From positions 62,001 through 126,000 of the forward strand of contig NZ_FOPZ01000006.1 in the NCBI RefSeq assembly GCF_900113615.1: a stretch of 64,000 bases of DNA. The letters are read 5' to 3'. Positions 17,133-25,220 of this stretch are shown piece by piece (within the stretch, counting starts at the first letter, position 1; each line of letters starts with the position of its first letter). A program made the translations under genes and the position numbers. The notes below the pieces were generated by a model. It did no database searches. It worked only from the letters and a program-made list of their open reading frames with translations, and had not been told where the DNA came from. This DNA is from Halorubrum aquaticum (lineage in GTDB: Archaea > Halobacteriota > Halobacteria > Halobacteriales > Haloferacaceae).

Positions 17133-17730
17133 CTGTGAGGTCGATAAGGTCCTCCGATTTGAATCGATCTACCGAAACGCCTAATCGCTTCAGTAGGAGG
17201 TGCCACGAGATCTGACGGGTCCTCTGTTCGCCCATCGTCACGTGCTCTTCAAGAGACCAGTTATCAAGCACATCGTCAACTACCCCAGCAGGTACGAGTA
17301 ATTTCCCTACCTCTTCTTCGATCCCATATCTGACTGAATATACGACAAAAAAGTAAATCGGTGCGCGTGAATCGAACTGTGAGGTTTCAGCTATCAACTG
17401 GTCGTGATGATGCTTCCAGATTCGGAACTGTCCATATCGGCCAGGCTTGCTAGTACTACTCTGATAGCGAGCGACACAGGATTTGACCTCAACGTCGTAG
17501 GCTATCTCACCAGGGACATAACTATCAATATGTGAATCAATTGTCCCGCGGAAAGCGGTGCCAGACTCGTCAAATATGGCATTAAAGAGGCGTTCAGCGT
17601 TGTATCCTCGTCCAGATGCAGTTGACCGTCCATGTCCGTCACAGGTATTGGCATTTACCCTGTAGCGAATATCTTCTAATTTCATCTCGGGATTGATTAC
17701 ATCGGGATTTGGAGAGCAGTTCTCTGTCAT
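17125..17730 (-). CDS. PD-(D/E)XK nuclease-like protein
   Basis: 201 residues. A central block GTIDSHID, then YDVEVKSC, then a Gly-Arg-x-Gly-Gln helix (GRYGQFRIWKHHHDQL) follows the PD-(D/E)XK plan: Asp, Glu-x-Lys, then a helix with Gln. Restriction enzymes and resolvases share it. The family was not identified. Its ATG overlaps the stop of a 47-residue upstream ORF (ATGA) and its end overlaps the exonuclease gene, so the three are translationally coupled. Possible roles: DNA degradation in defence, or replication and repair for a plasmid. Confidence 0.6.
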   Translation of the reverse strand: MTENCSPNPDVINPEMKLEDIRYRVNANTCDGHGRSTASGRGYNAERLFNAIFDESGTAFRGTIDSHIDSYVPGEIAYDVEVKSCVARYQSSTSKPGRYGQFRIWKHHHDQLIAETSQFDSRAPIYFFVVYSVRYGIEEEVGKLLVPAGVVDDVLDNWSLEEHVTMGEQRTRQISWHLLLKRLGVSVDRFKSEDLIDLTDE

Positions 17731-17870
17731 CGCTCACACCTCGCTATCGACCTGGAGCTAGCCCCGATAAGGGGTTGTTCATCAGGTAGTTCAACAGCCG
17801 CTGAACCCATCTGTTGAATGAGTCCATTCCAGGCTACTTCTCGGGTCAGAGGCTCACTATGTGATGCCAT
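17727..17870 (-). CDS. 47-residue first gene of the nuclease operon
   Basis: ATG 17870, TGA 17727, sharing ATGA with the nuclease gene. The peptide is helical at the start (TREVAWNGLIQQMGSAAVEL) with a polar tail. No family recognised. A TATA-like TTTTATA on the minus strand lies about 30 nt before the ATG, so this is probably the true start of the operon mRNA. An antitoxin- or adaptor-like role is possible but unsupported. Confidence 0.5.
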   Translation of the reverse strand: MASHSEPLTREVAWNGLIQQMGSAAVELPDEQPLIGASSRSIARCER

Positions 17871-17905
17871 GGCTCACGAGCTAGTATATGTAGAATAGGT
17901 ATAAA

Positions 17906-17927
17906 AACCTCACCTATTAGTGAGGTT
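17906..17927. promoter_or_regulatory. perfect 8-bp palindrome between divergent genes
   Basis: AACCTCAC and GTGAGGTT are exact complements with a 6-nt centre. It abuts the TATA region of the 17870 operon and lies about 70 nt upstream of the PhiH1-type repressor gene, ideally placed for that repressor. Confidence 0.65.
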
Positions 17928-17994
17928 ATTTTCATCAAATAGTTATCAAACTTGATATATCGGTTGAAGAAGTGATGTAGCATAGAGGAGAACC

Positions 17995-18246
17995 GTGAGA
18001 GAGCCAGCCCCGTGGATGCAAATGCCCATTGACGACCGCATTCTTGAGGCACTAGCAACATCTGGGCTGGTCCTGTCTCCATCCGTTATTGCGTTCAACA
18101 TCGACAAGGCACGAAGCGAAGTAAACCGTCGACTCTCAGTGCTTGTCGATCATGGCCTCGTCGAGCGCGTCAAGCGAGGCTACTATAGGGTCACCGAGAC
18201 TGGTGAGCAGTATCTTGCCGGAGATCTCGATCCTGACGAGCTCTGA
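17995..18246 (+). CDS. PhiH1-type winged-helix repressor
   Basis: 83 residues. The GTG start at 17995 is supported by GAGGAG five nt upstream. The opening MREPAPWM followed by DDRILEALA and the wing region LVERVKRGYYRVTETGEQYL match the PhiH1 repressor-like family of haloarchaeal viruses and plasmids. It probably represses the divergent nuclease operon and itself through the 17906 palindrome. A 43-aa Cys protein follows 11 nt downstream. Confidence 0.85.
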   Translation: MREPAPWMQMPIDDRILEALATSGLVLSPSVIAFNIDKARSEVNRRLSVLVDHGLVERVKRGYYRVTETGEQYLAGDLDPDEL

Positions 18247-18257
18247 TTAATCTAGAG

Positions 18258-18389
18258 ATGAGTGAAATGGGCTTCTCGCAGTTGAAGGAAGACGACGGCG
18301 AGAAGCTGTGCTCCCGGAACTGGCCGTGCCAGCTCCGGGAGCTGACTCGGAAGTGTACTATCCATAACCCAACGCAGGCGGCGAATTAA
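18258..18389 (+). CDS. 43-residue cysteine-bearing micro-protein
   Basis: ATG 18258, TAA 18387. The core is EKLCSRNWPCQLRELTRKC, with Cys at 18, 24 and 34 and a His at 37, a possible metal site. It is co-directional with the PhiH1-type repressor, 11 nt after its stop, so probably in one operon. Function unknown. Confidence 0.55.
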   Translation: MSEMGFSQLKEDDGEKLCSRNWPCQLRELTRKCTIHNPTQAAN

Positions 18390-18590
18390 GGGCTCGCGGC
18401 CTGCTCTCTTTCTCCGGACGTATCTAGGAGAGGGATCGCCTTCATCACTGAAGCAAGGACGTTGGATACCATAGTTCTGAACATTCAGCTACCGACGGCA
18501 GCTGCGGATACTGTATCTTTTGAGTTCAAGAATCGGTTTTGACACCGTGAAAGCGTGAATGATCGCCCCTACCCCGATACAGTCTTGTGT

Positions 18591-18797
18591 TCAACAAGGC
18601 ACGATGAGACCAACCTCAATGAGATCGGAGAGGTGATCTCGTCGCGATCGGCTGGAGATTCCGGCTCGCTCATCGAGTTCAGCACTGGTCACCGGACGGT
18701 CAGCCTCGAGGAGCGTCGAGACAAGCTTGCGGGGCGTAGTCTGCCGGCCGTCGAACCCATGGAGGAGTTGTCCAGGCTCCAGCTGGGCGAGGACATA
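18591..18797 (-). pseudogene. HTH fragment of a DUF5817-type protein
   Basis: Minus-strand residues YVLAQLEPGQLL, TPRKLVSTLLEAD and ERAGISSRSRRDHLSDLIEVG align with the second HTH of the 1069-residue protein at 9197 (about residues 880-935). Nothing before or after continues the match. The upper limit coincides with a sharp change to AT-rich DNA, so the parent gene was probably cut by the island to its right. Confidence 0.6.
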
Positions 18798-19094
18798 GCA
18801 AATGTTTGTTCGCACTGTCTTTTCATTCACCAACAACGTACTTCCCATGACGGAGTTCAAAGTGTCTTTGTTTTGGTAAACTCGACAGAAAATAGACCAA
18901 GAATAGAATATAATAATTCTGTTATGTGTGTGTTTTCATTCCAATACAACCTGGCTAAGTATTGGAATAGAGAAAATATTGGGCATATAAAAATGAAAGG
19001 AAATCTCTAACGGCAGATCTCTGAAAATTTTATTCCGATAGTTTACCCCAAAGGGTTTCATACTCCGACGCTTAACTTCTCGTAATAAGAACAA

Positions 19095-19922
19095 ATGTCT
19101 CGACGTAACACGATTCCACTCCATAAGAACCGGCAAGAAATGTTCGTCGATGTGCTCACAGCCGATGAAGATCTCGTTGATCCTCACAAGGCGATGACAT
19201 CACACCTCCTTCTCGGCACCGGTATAAGAAATGATACTTGTGGCCACACGCACAAATCTTGGTTCACTTACCGGGGAGACGAATTGTATCTCGATATCCC
19301 TGACTTCGACAACTGCCGCAAAGAGATTGACAAAGCTCGAAAGGGGCCTAACAGCAACGAAAATATATGCGGCTCTTGTGAGGGATCAGGTGATGGTGGA
19401 TACACACCGAAAACGCCCACATCTGCTGGCCGTCAGCTGCTTATTCCAAATTCTTACAAGAACCATGTAACTGGAGAGGTGGAATACTTCGGATTGAAAG
19501 ATCGTTGCGAACGCTATTTTGCATTCGACGAACCAGCTGCGCCAACTGGGAGTGAATACGGATTTGACATGATTCAAGCAGATGGCAAAGATGGCTTTTC
19601 CGCTGCGTTTGCAAATAAAGCCGTTCGCGCAGTCGGCGCTAAATCAGATATAAATCCCACATTACGGAAGAAACGACTTATACAGGAAGGTGTGCCAAAC
19701 GATAAAATTCGAAAATTTGGGACAAATAAAGAAGGTGATAAGATCCCCGATATAGTGGCACACGATATGAGAGCAAGCTATTGTACACAACTGGCACGGA
19801 ACGACGTAAGAACGGCGTACGCAATGACCAAGACCGGCCACAAACTTGAGGAAACCTTCTACCGGTACGTGAATTTCGCGCGCAATGAGCTTGATAAAAA
19901 TAAAGATAAGTCCATGTTCTAA
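19095..19922 (+). CDS. divergent tyrosine recombinase with Cys cluster
   Basis: 275 residues. Recombinase features: Arg in GTGIRNDTC (about residue 45), His-x-x-Arg in VAHDMRASY (about residue 218), and TGHKLEETFYRYV with His and catalytic Tyr near the end. Between them lie a Cys set (CGHTHKSW, CRKEI, CGSC) that could hold zinc. It has no standard N-terminal core-binding domain. It is followed after 5 nt by the repeat-recombinase fusion, so the two probably act together, as in tandem-recombinase mobile elements. Confidence 0.65.
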   Translation: MSRRNTIPLHKNRQEMFVDVLTADEDLVDPHKAMTSHLLLGTGIRNDTCGHTHKSWFTYRGDELYLDIPDFDNCRKEIDKARKGPNSNENICGSCEGSGDGGYTPKTPTSAGRQLLIPNSYKNHVTGEVEYFGLKDRCERYFAFDEPAAPTGSEYGFDMIQADGKDGFSAAFANKAVRAVGAKSDINPTLRKKRLIQEGVPNDKIRKFGTNKEGDKIPDIVAHDMRASYCTQLARNDVRTAYAMTKTGHKLEETFYRYVNFARNELDKNKDKSMF

Positions 19923-19927
19923 CACAG

Positions 19928-22027
19928 ATGCCGGGCCGTAAAATACCCAAGAGACAATTGCTCTCTGATCTCCAGAGAGTCGCTGATCAACTCGAAAAAA
20001 CACCCACGACGACAGAATATCAAAAGCACGGTAATCATAGTCTGAATACTATCCTGAGCCGTTTTGGGTCCTACAACGATGCAATTAGGACTGTTGGACT
20101 TGAACCAAACCAGCAGGTGGCAGATCCAAGTGATTCTATATTAAATATCTCAAAAAATCAATTAATTGACGATCTTCGAAGAGTTGCTGAGCTTGTCAAA
20201 GAGTCACCGACACAACACCAGTACGAAAAACTTGGAGACCACGCAGCAAATACGCTTGTCCGTGAGTTCGGAAGTTACAACAACGCACTTAGAGCTGCTG
20301 AGTATGATCTCAACAGGCATACTGCTGCCTCAAAAGATGAGTTACTCGCTGATCTGCAGCATGTCGAATCAAAGCTTGGTAAGACCCCGACCAGTGATCA
20401 ATACGATGAATACGGAGAGCACAGCCTCGGCCGTCTCACTAATGTATTTGGAACATACAATAACGCCCTCAAATCCGCTGATATCGATGTTAACTCGCGG
20501 ATAGATATTCCAGTAGAGAAACTGTTAGCTGATCTTGCGGAGGTTGCTGATAATCTCGGTGAAACACCAACACGAGATCAATACAACGAACACGGAGATT
20601 TTCATGGGAGTACGCTTGGGAATCGTTTCGGGAGTTTCGGCACCGCTTTGAAGGAAATCGGATACGAGCCGAATCGAAAACAGCCTGTCTCGGACACTGA
20701 ACTGATACTTGACATTCAGAGAGTTGCAAAGGTGATCGGAGGCCCACCTACGTATGACCAATACGGAACTCACGGCAGGTTCTCTATTAGTACATTAACA
20801 TATCACTTTGGGAGCTACAACGAGAGTATCAGAGCAGCTGGCTACACACCCGTTCGTGAAGTAAATATTGCAGACGAAGTGTTACTGAAAGATCTCAAGA
20901 AAGTTCAAAAAAAGGTTGGAGAGACACCAACTGTGATGCAGTATAATGAGTATGGGGCCTACCACGCGGACACACTCTACAGACGGTTCGGGAGCTACAA
21001 CAGCGCACTTAGAACAGCTGGCTATGAACCGAATCTATTCCGAGACATTCCTAGTTCAGACCTTCTATCTGACATCCGCAAACACTCAGACGGACGAGGG
21101 CGTGCACCAACCTCTCCGAGCTACGATGAGAGAGGAAAATACGCTGTAAAAACGATTGTAAACCGATATGGGACTTGGTCTAATGCAGTCAAAGCTGCGG
21201 ACTGTGAGCCCCCATCCTACCATCATTACTCGGATGAGCAGTTACTCCGTGACCTCCAGCGCCTTGCGAACGGACATAGAGCACCAACACCCAGAGAAGT
21301 AGAGGTCTCTGGAAAGTACTCTCATCACTGTTATCAGGACAGGTTCGGGTGGTGGCAAGCATGCGTCCGGGCAGGTCTAATACCACACATGAGGGTGCCA
21401 CTCAAAGAGCGAGAGTACAGTGCATTCGTTGAAACCGCTGTTCAATATGAAAACCCAATCACCAAAATTATCAGTCTTCTCTCTGCTTTCACCGGTCTAA
21501 CGACAGCATTACTGGGAGAATTCAGTACAGAGTGGGTCGATCGGTTGTATAGTGATAAACATGACACACTAATTATCGTGCCGTCCGAACACATAGCAAC
21601 TACCGAGGACTGGGTCCTCCAGATTCCGAAGAGATGGCATCCACCTAGCTCTGACGGAGCGCACGAACTTCCACTTGAAGGACTATTAAAGTGGCATGAC
21701 AAATCAAAAATATCTGACATCGATACAATGGGCAGAGGAGGTGTGACAAGACATATCCACAAAATAGCTGAAAAATCAGGAATAGACCGCCAGCGAAATC
21801 GTCTTGACTCCAACCTTAGACCAAGTTTAGCAGCACATCTCATTCGGCAAGGGGCAGAAACGTGGGAGGCTGCCATGCAAGTTGGATTTGAATACACTAA
21901 TTGGAGTCGCTCAGGAAAAACGGGGATCGACGACTACCTTTTGTGGGTATACCAGATGGACGGGACCGTCCATCATGAATATGAGCCAAAAGGAGTGTTT
22001 CTCGACCCGCCCAAGATTCATCAATGA
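19928..22027 (+). CDS. eight homing-endonuclease-associated repeats fused to a recombinase-like domain
   Basis: 699 residues. Eight copies of a DNA-binding repeat fill residues 8 to about 485; from the second on they start every 60 residues (180 bp), near 20155, 20335, 20515, 20695, 20875, 21055 and 21235. Each reads roughly LLxDLxxVxxxxGxTPT, then QYxxxGxx, then RFGSYNxALRxAGYEPN, as in the HNH-associated repeat (HNH_repeat) family. The C-terminal 210 residues (LLSAFTGLTTALL, QIPKRW, LRPSLAAHLIRQGAETW, VGFEYTNWSR) look like a degenerate tyrosine recombinase lacking several catalytic residues. No HNH nuclease motif is present. Likely a target-recognition partner of the upstream recombinase. 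Confidence 0.65.
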   Translation: MPGRKIPKRQLLSDLQRVADQLEKTPTTTEYQKHGNHSLNTILSRFGSYNDAIRTVGLEPNQQVADPSDSILNISKNQLIDDLRRVAELVKESPTQHQYEKLGDHAANTLVREFGSYNNALRAAEYDLNRHTAASKDELLADLQHVESKLGKTPTSDQYDEYGEHSLGRLTNVFGTYNNALKSADIDVNSRIDIPVEKLLADLAEVADNLGETPTRDQYNEHGDFHGSTLGNRFGSFGTALKEIGYEPNRKQPVSDTELILDIQRVAKVIGGPPTYDQYGTHGRFSISTLTYHFGSYNESIRAAGYTPVREVNIADEVLLKDLKKVQKKVGETPTVMQYNEYGAYHADTLYRRFGSYNSALRTAGYEPNLFRDIPSSDLLSDIRKHSDGRGRAPTSPSYDERGKYAVKTIVNRYGTWSNAVKAADCEPPSYHHYSDEQLLRDLQRLANGHRAPTPREVEVSGKYSHHCYQDRFGWWQACVRAGLIPHMRVPLKEREYSAFVETAVQYENPITKIISLLSAFTGLTTALLGEFSTEWVDRLYSDKHDTLIIVPSEHIATTEDWVLQIPKRWHPPSSDGAHELPLEGLLKWHDKSKISDIDTMGRGGVTRHIHKIAEKSGIDRQRNRLDSNLRPSLAAHLIRQGAETWEAAMQVGFEYTNWSRSGKTGIDDYLLWVYQMDGTVHHEYEPKGVFLDPPKIHQ

Positions 22028-22150
22028 GTTCTCAGCAATGAATCCGATGAGAGGCTCGAGATCGACTACCTCGGACTCGCCCAAACCTTCCCGGCGTGGC
22101 GGGCACTCCTACTGAGAAATAAACCGACTAGTGACCCCCGAGTACGCTGA
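22028..22150 (+). pseudogene. possible C-terminal fragment at the island border
   Basis: An open frame without a start reads NESDERLEIDYLGLAQTFPA and a WRALLLRNKP segment and ends at TGA 22148. Its GC-rich, acidic character differs from the AT-rich island to its left, so it may be the remainder of a gene interrupted at about 22030. Family unknown. Confidence 0.25.
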
Positions 22151-22190
22151 CCGACGCATCATCACAACCCCAGCCCAACCCCACAACATC

Positions 22191-22586
22191 ATGACCCGAA
22201 CACTACACGTCCAGATCAAGTCCGCGGATCGAAGCGGCCTCGAGGAGAGGCTCGAAGCGATCGACGCCGGCGACGATGTCGAACCCAGCGAGCCAACGCT
22301 GTCGATCGAAGATCTCGAAACGTTCGGTCGCATCTTTCGGTCGACCAACCTCGAACTGCTCGAAGCCATCGTTGAGCACGAGCCAGAGAGCATCCGTGAA
22401 CTCGCTCGCCTTGTCGACCGGAACCCACCAGAGGTCTTCGACAACGTGAACGAGCTCGCCGACTACGGGCTCCTCGAGTTCGAAGAAAACGGCAGCGCAA
22501 AGCGCCCTGTCGTGTGGTACGACGAGATCGATGCGGACCTCCCGCTCACATCGGCGTCAGGACGGGAGAGCAGGGCGAACGCCTGA
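22191..22586 (+). CDS. HTH (MarR-like) transcriptional regulator
   Basis: 131 residues from ATG 22191; the upstream ATG at 22131 lies in sequence that reads better as another frame. The fold is a winged helix: EDLETFGRIFRSTNLELLEA, PESIRELARLVDRNPPEVFD as recognition helix, and LADYGLLEFEENGSAKRPV as wing. Haloarchaeal regulators of this type commonly pair with a neighbouring small gene. The next gene begins 11 nt after its stop. Confidence 0.75.
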   Translation: MTRTLHVQIKSADRSGLEERLEAIDAGDDVEPSEPTLSIEDLETFGRIFRSTNLELLEAIVEHEPESIRELARLVDRNPPEVFDNVNELADYGLLEFEENGSAKRPVVWYDEIDADLPLTSASGRESRANA

Positions 22587-22597
22587 GTACTGAAAAA

Positions 22598-23017
22598 ATG
22601 GTTGATGATGTCGACCCTGAGAATCCCCGGCCCGATGGGCACTATCACGTGGATCGAGATGCCGACTGGTTCTACGTCGACGACGAGTTGGCGTCAACGA
22701 TCGCACTCGGGCCTGCGACCGACGGGGAGCCGGGCGACAATTGGGTTCTAACGCTCTCGGCCGCGACGTCGGAAGGGGATCCAACAGCTGCTGAGCGTGT
22801 CGCTGTTCGCCTCACTCCGTGGGCCTTACACGAGCTCTACACCGAGGCGAAGAACCTCTCGCCGGATGCCCGTCAGGCCGGCCACAGTGCTGAATGTGGG
22901 TTGTGTGGAGAGCAGGTTCCCCTCGATGAAGCGTGGCCTGACAACCGAAAAGAGCCCTGCCACCCGGACTGCTACGCTGAGGCGTTCGGTGCGCCCCCCT
23001 GGTACGATGGCCAGTAG
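22598..23017 (+). CDS. conserved haloarchaeal protein with C-terminal zinc motif
   Basis: 139 residues from ATG 22598. The N-terminal half is a beta-rich acidic domain (HYHVDRDADWFYVDDELAS) and the C-terminal half a treble-clef-like Cys set: CGLCGEQVPLDEAW, then CHPDCYAEAFG. It is 11 nt downstream of the HTH gene and probably in its operon. No family or activity identified; a single-strand nucleic-acid-binding or effector role controlled by the HTH protein is conceivable. Confidence 0.55.
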   Translation: MVDDVDPENPRPDGHYHVDRDADWFYVDDELASTIALGPATDGEPGDNWVLTLSAATSEGDPTAAERVAVRLTPWALHELYTEAKNLSPDARQAGHSAECGLCGEQVPLDEAWPDNRKEPCHPDCYAEAFGAPPWYDGQ

Positions 23018-23206
23018 GTAGATGTCTACGAGAACTCCGCGGTGACAGTCTTATCCAACACTAAAGTGTGAATCTCCAAGGAAGTGACTGTCATCGGTGA
23101 CCGCTATCTGGCCGATCTGAGTTGTTTTTGAGCATAGAACCGCCAATCAGTGAATCCAGCTGTAGCTGTTGCTCAGTGGTGCTGAAAACAAATCGAAATA
23201 GTAGTG

Positions 23207-23368
23207 CTACCTGTCGACATCGACGATGGTCGCCCTTTCAGGCGGTGCGATCTCAAGTTTAGCAGCGCCGCGCTCGATCTCCTAGGGCGTCGTCCCCTCA
23301 GCATCGGCGAGCAGCTCGGTGAGCTCCTCGTCCGAGATCATGTCGGCGTCGGAGAGTTCACGGCTCAT
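23207..23368 (-). pseudogene. small acidic ORF interrupted by TAG
   Basis: ATG 23368 opens MSRELSDADMISDEELTELL and meets TAG at 23282 after 28 residues. The same frame continues coding-like (EIERGAAKLEIAPPERATIV) to a second TAG at 23207, giving 52 residues plus the internal stop. This looks like a nonsense mutation in a small gene. Readthrough is possible but not suggested by any other TAG-tolerant gene here. Confidence 0.35.
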
Positions 23369-23420
23369 ACCACGTTCTACCCGGCGTGAAGGATAAACGT
23401 AGGTGTCGACCTCCGGTAGG

Positions 23421-23582
23421 TCAGTCCTCCCGTTCCCACCATTCGTCTATTTCTTGTGCGCCGATGTCGACGGTTGCGGTGACCCCGCACGAACAGTGGA
23501 TGCCAACGGTGCCGGGATGCGTCGTGATCGGGCCCTTCTCCTGTCCACAGCCCGGGCAGTTGACGCGGAAGATATCGCCCAT
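23421..23582 (-). CDS. 53-residue zinc-ribbon micro-protein
   Basis: Start at 23582 (MGDIFRVN) chosen because the zinc ribbon begins right after it: CPGCGQEK and, 20 residues later, CSCGVTATVDIG, ending EIDEWWERED. One zinc site of the Cys4 type. No partner gene adjacent on the same strand. It is another member of the abundant haloarchaeal small zinc proteins. Confidence 0.6.
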   Translation of the reverse strand: MGDIFRVNCPGCGQEKGPITTHPGTVGIHCSCGVTATVDIGAQEIDEWWERED

Positions 23583-23912
23583 ACACACCGATCCGTGTGG
23601 TCCGGGAAAGCCGCTCCGCTCAGTCTTAACCAACAGTCGGTAATCCGATGGCTGGTCGTTGGTTAAGATCGAAACCGCAGGACGGTAGGGGTGATAGGGT
23701 CAGTGTTCTAGATAGCGTGAGTTATCCCGGAATCTGATCATACTACCACTGGAAACCCAATATACACCACGCTTACACCTTCGAGAAGCCGTTCTTGCCG
23801 TCCTGAATCAGGGGGTCAGACCGCCGAAGATACACTTCGATAGTGGAGTGTTTGCGGGAGACACCTCATTTCGTCTGTTTGTATAGTGTATACCGCAATA
23901 GAAATTCGGCGT
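23583..23912. other. intergenic stretch, no gene seen
   Basis: Nothing convincingly coding. It contains the 14-mer GAATCAGGGGGTCA (23805-23818), identical to one at 8926, probably a leftover IS200/IS605-type end. Confidence 0.35.
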
Positions 23913-24332
23913 CTACTCGCCAAGACCGAGCTCTTCCTCAATCGATGACTCACCCAGCGCCGCCCGGATCGCCGCCGGGTAGAACTCATCGTTCTTCGGC
24001 ATGTCCTCGCCGTGCCGACGTCGCCACTCGACATTCAACTCCGAATACCGCATCTGGAGGTCATCGACGAGACCCTCTGGGAGATACATGTTCACGTTCT
24101 TCCGCTCACGGACGGTCCCGCTGCTCTCTTCGCTCTCTGCTGTCTTTTCGCTCTTAGACATTTTTGTTGTCTTTTGTCTCTTTGAGGTCTTTGATGTATT
24201 CGATGCTTCCGACATCTCCGTAGTCTCTGAGGATGCCTCACTTTCGATGGCGGCATCGTCCCGATCGTCTTCATCGCGGTCGTAGCGATCGTCCCACGGG
24301 TTTCGGTCCCGCTTCCCGTCACCATCAGTCAT
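23913..24332 (-). CDS. partition partner protein of ParA (ParB-like role)
   Basis: 139 residues; ATG 24332 overlaps the ParA stop by 8 nt. The N-terminal 75 residues are a highly charged Ser/Thr/Lys/Glu linker with repeated SK-type units (SNTSKTSKRQKTTKMSKSEK). The C-terminal part (RKNVNMYLPEGLVDDLQMRY, then PKNDEFYPAAIRAALGE) looks like a ribbon-helix-helix-type DNA-binding domain. Small RHH proteins after parA usually bind the centromere and activate the ATPase. Inferred from context. Confidence 0.6.
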   Translation of the reverse strand: MTDGDGKRDRNPWDDRYDRDEDDRDDAAIESEASSETTEMSEASNTSKTSKRQKTTKMSKSEKTAESEESSGTVRERKNVNMYLPEGLVDDLQMRYSELNVEWRRRHGEDMPKNDEFYPAAIRAALGESSIEEELGLGE

Positions 24333-25104
24333 CGGCGTAACCCTCCAAGTGCTCGGCGACATCCAGATAGACCTCCTCCATGTCGCAGCTCTCATCATGC
24401 TCGAAGATGGAGACGCCAGCGTTCCATGCGCGCTGGAGTGCGACACGCTTTCTGATCTCAAAGACCTCACAGCTTTCTTTGTCCTCAAAGACATCTTTGA
24501 ACCATGCCATCATCTCCTCAGCTTCGCCGTCGACGCCGACCTCGTTCGCAACAAGTGCGATCTCGTCGACCTCGCCAAACGCGGACTCGATGCTCCGGAG
24601 TTGCTTGAACAAGAGTTCGATCGCGCGGATGCTGGTTGACTTCGCCTGAGCGGGGATCAGGGCGTTCCCCGTTGCGACGATCGCGTTGTCGGTGAGGACA
24701 CCGAGGTTCGGCGGGCAGTCAACGAGGATATAGTCCCAGCGCTGGTCGGCGTCGCTCTCGTTGAGGAGCATGTCAAGTCGCTCCTCGCGTTTCATCACGT
24801 TCGCGAGTTCGTCCTCGGCGTTGATCATCCGCTCGTGGCTCGGGACGACATCGACCTCTTGATGCTCGACGACCAGCCGCTCGAGGTCGTCCATCCGGTC
24901 GATATCTGGGAGGACGTCGAACAGCGAGTCGCGGTCGGGATCGTCATAGCGATCCTCGAAACCGAGCCCCTCGGTCGCGTGGCCTTGCGGGTCGAGGTCG
25001 ATGACGAGCACGTCGTGGCCGTGCTGGTTCAGCGCGCCGGCGACGTTCAGCGTCGTGGTCGTCTTCCCAGCACCCCCCTTCTGGTTGGTAACTCCAATTC
25101 TCAT
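24325..25104 (-). CDS. parA: ParA/Soj-type partition ATPase (first locus)
   Basis: 259 residues from ATG 25104 (MRIGVTNQKGG); a start six codons upstream is possible. Deviant Walker A: NQKGGAGKTTTTLN. Walker A': VIDLDPQGHATEGLG. Walker B: YILVDCPPNLGVLT. These define the MinD/ParA class that segregates plasmids by ATP-dependent nucleoid binding. The downstream overlapping gene is its partner. A second, different parA lies at 50752-51585, so two replicons may have merged. Confidence 0.88.
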   Translation of the reverse strand: MRIGVTNQKGGAGKTTTTLNVAGALNQHGHDVLVIDLDPQGHATEGLGFEDRYDDPDRDSLFDVLPDIDRMDDLERLVVEHQEVDVVPSHERMINAEDELANVMKREERLDMLLNESDADQRWDYILVDCPPNLGVLTDNAIVATGNALIPAQAKSTSIRAIELLFKQLRSIESAFGEVDEIALVANEVGVDGEAEEMMAWFKDVFEDKESCEVFEIRKRVALQRAWNAGVSIFEHDESCDMEEVYLDVAEHLEGYADD

Positions 25105-25220
25105 AGATGTCTTTGCCCTCAAAGAGCGCAGAGATGTCGAAGAGTCTTAATACTGCGTCAGACGCTCACACCCACCTAAGCATTGAGATTCATCGCCGGA
25201 TGAAGATGTTAATGCCGTCG

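Larger units (their letters stand above)
18798..22030 (+). mobile_element. AT-rich island with two recombinase-like genes
   Basis: Base composition drops clearly compared with both flanks. The left edge interrupts an HTH gene fragment and the right edge abuts another fragment. The only genes inside are two co-directional recombinase-like ORFs 5 nt apart. I could not find terminal repeats by eye, so the edges are approximate. Confidence 0.4.

Noticed and set aside
19949-21400. 180-bp periodicity as a non-coding tandem repeat or CRISPR-like array
   Set aside because: The period is a multiple of three, lies within one long frame and is conserved at protein level but not base by base.
23207-23368. 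TAG as a pyrrolysine codon
   Set aside because: Haloarchaea are not known to use pyrrolysine and no pyl gene is seen; a nonsense mutation is simpler.
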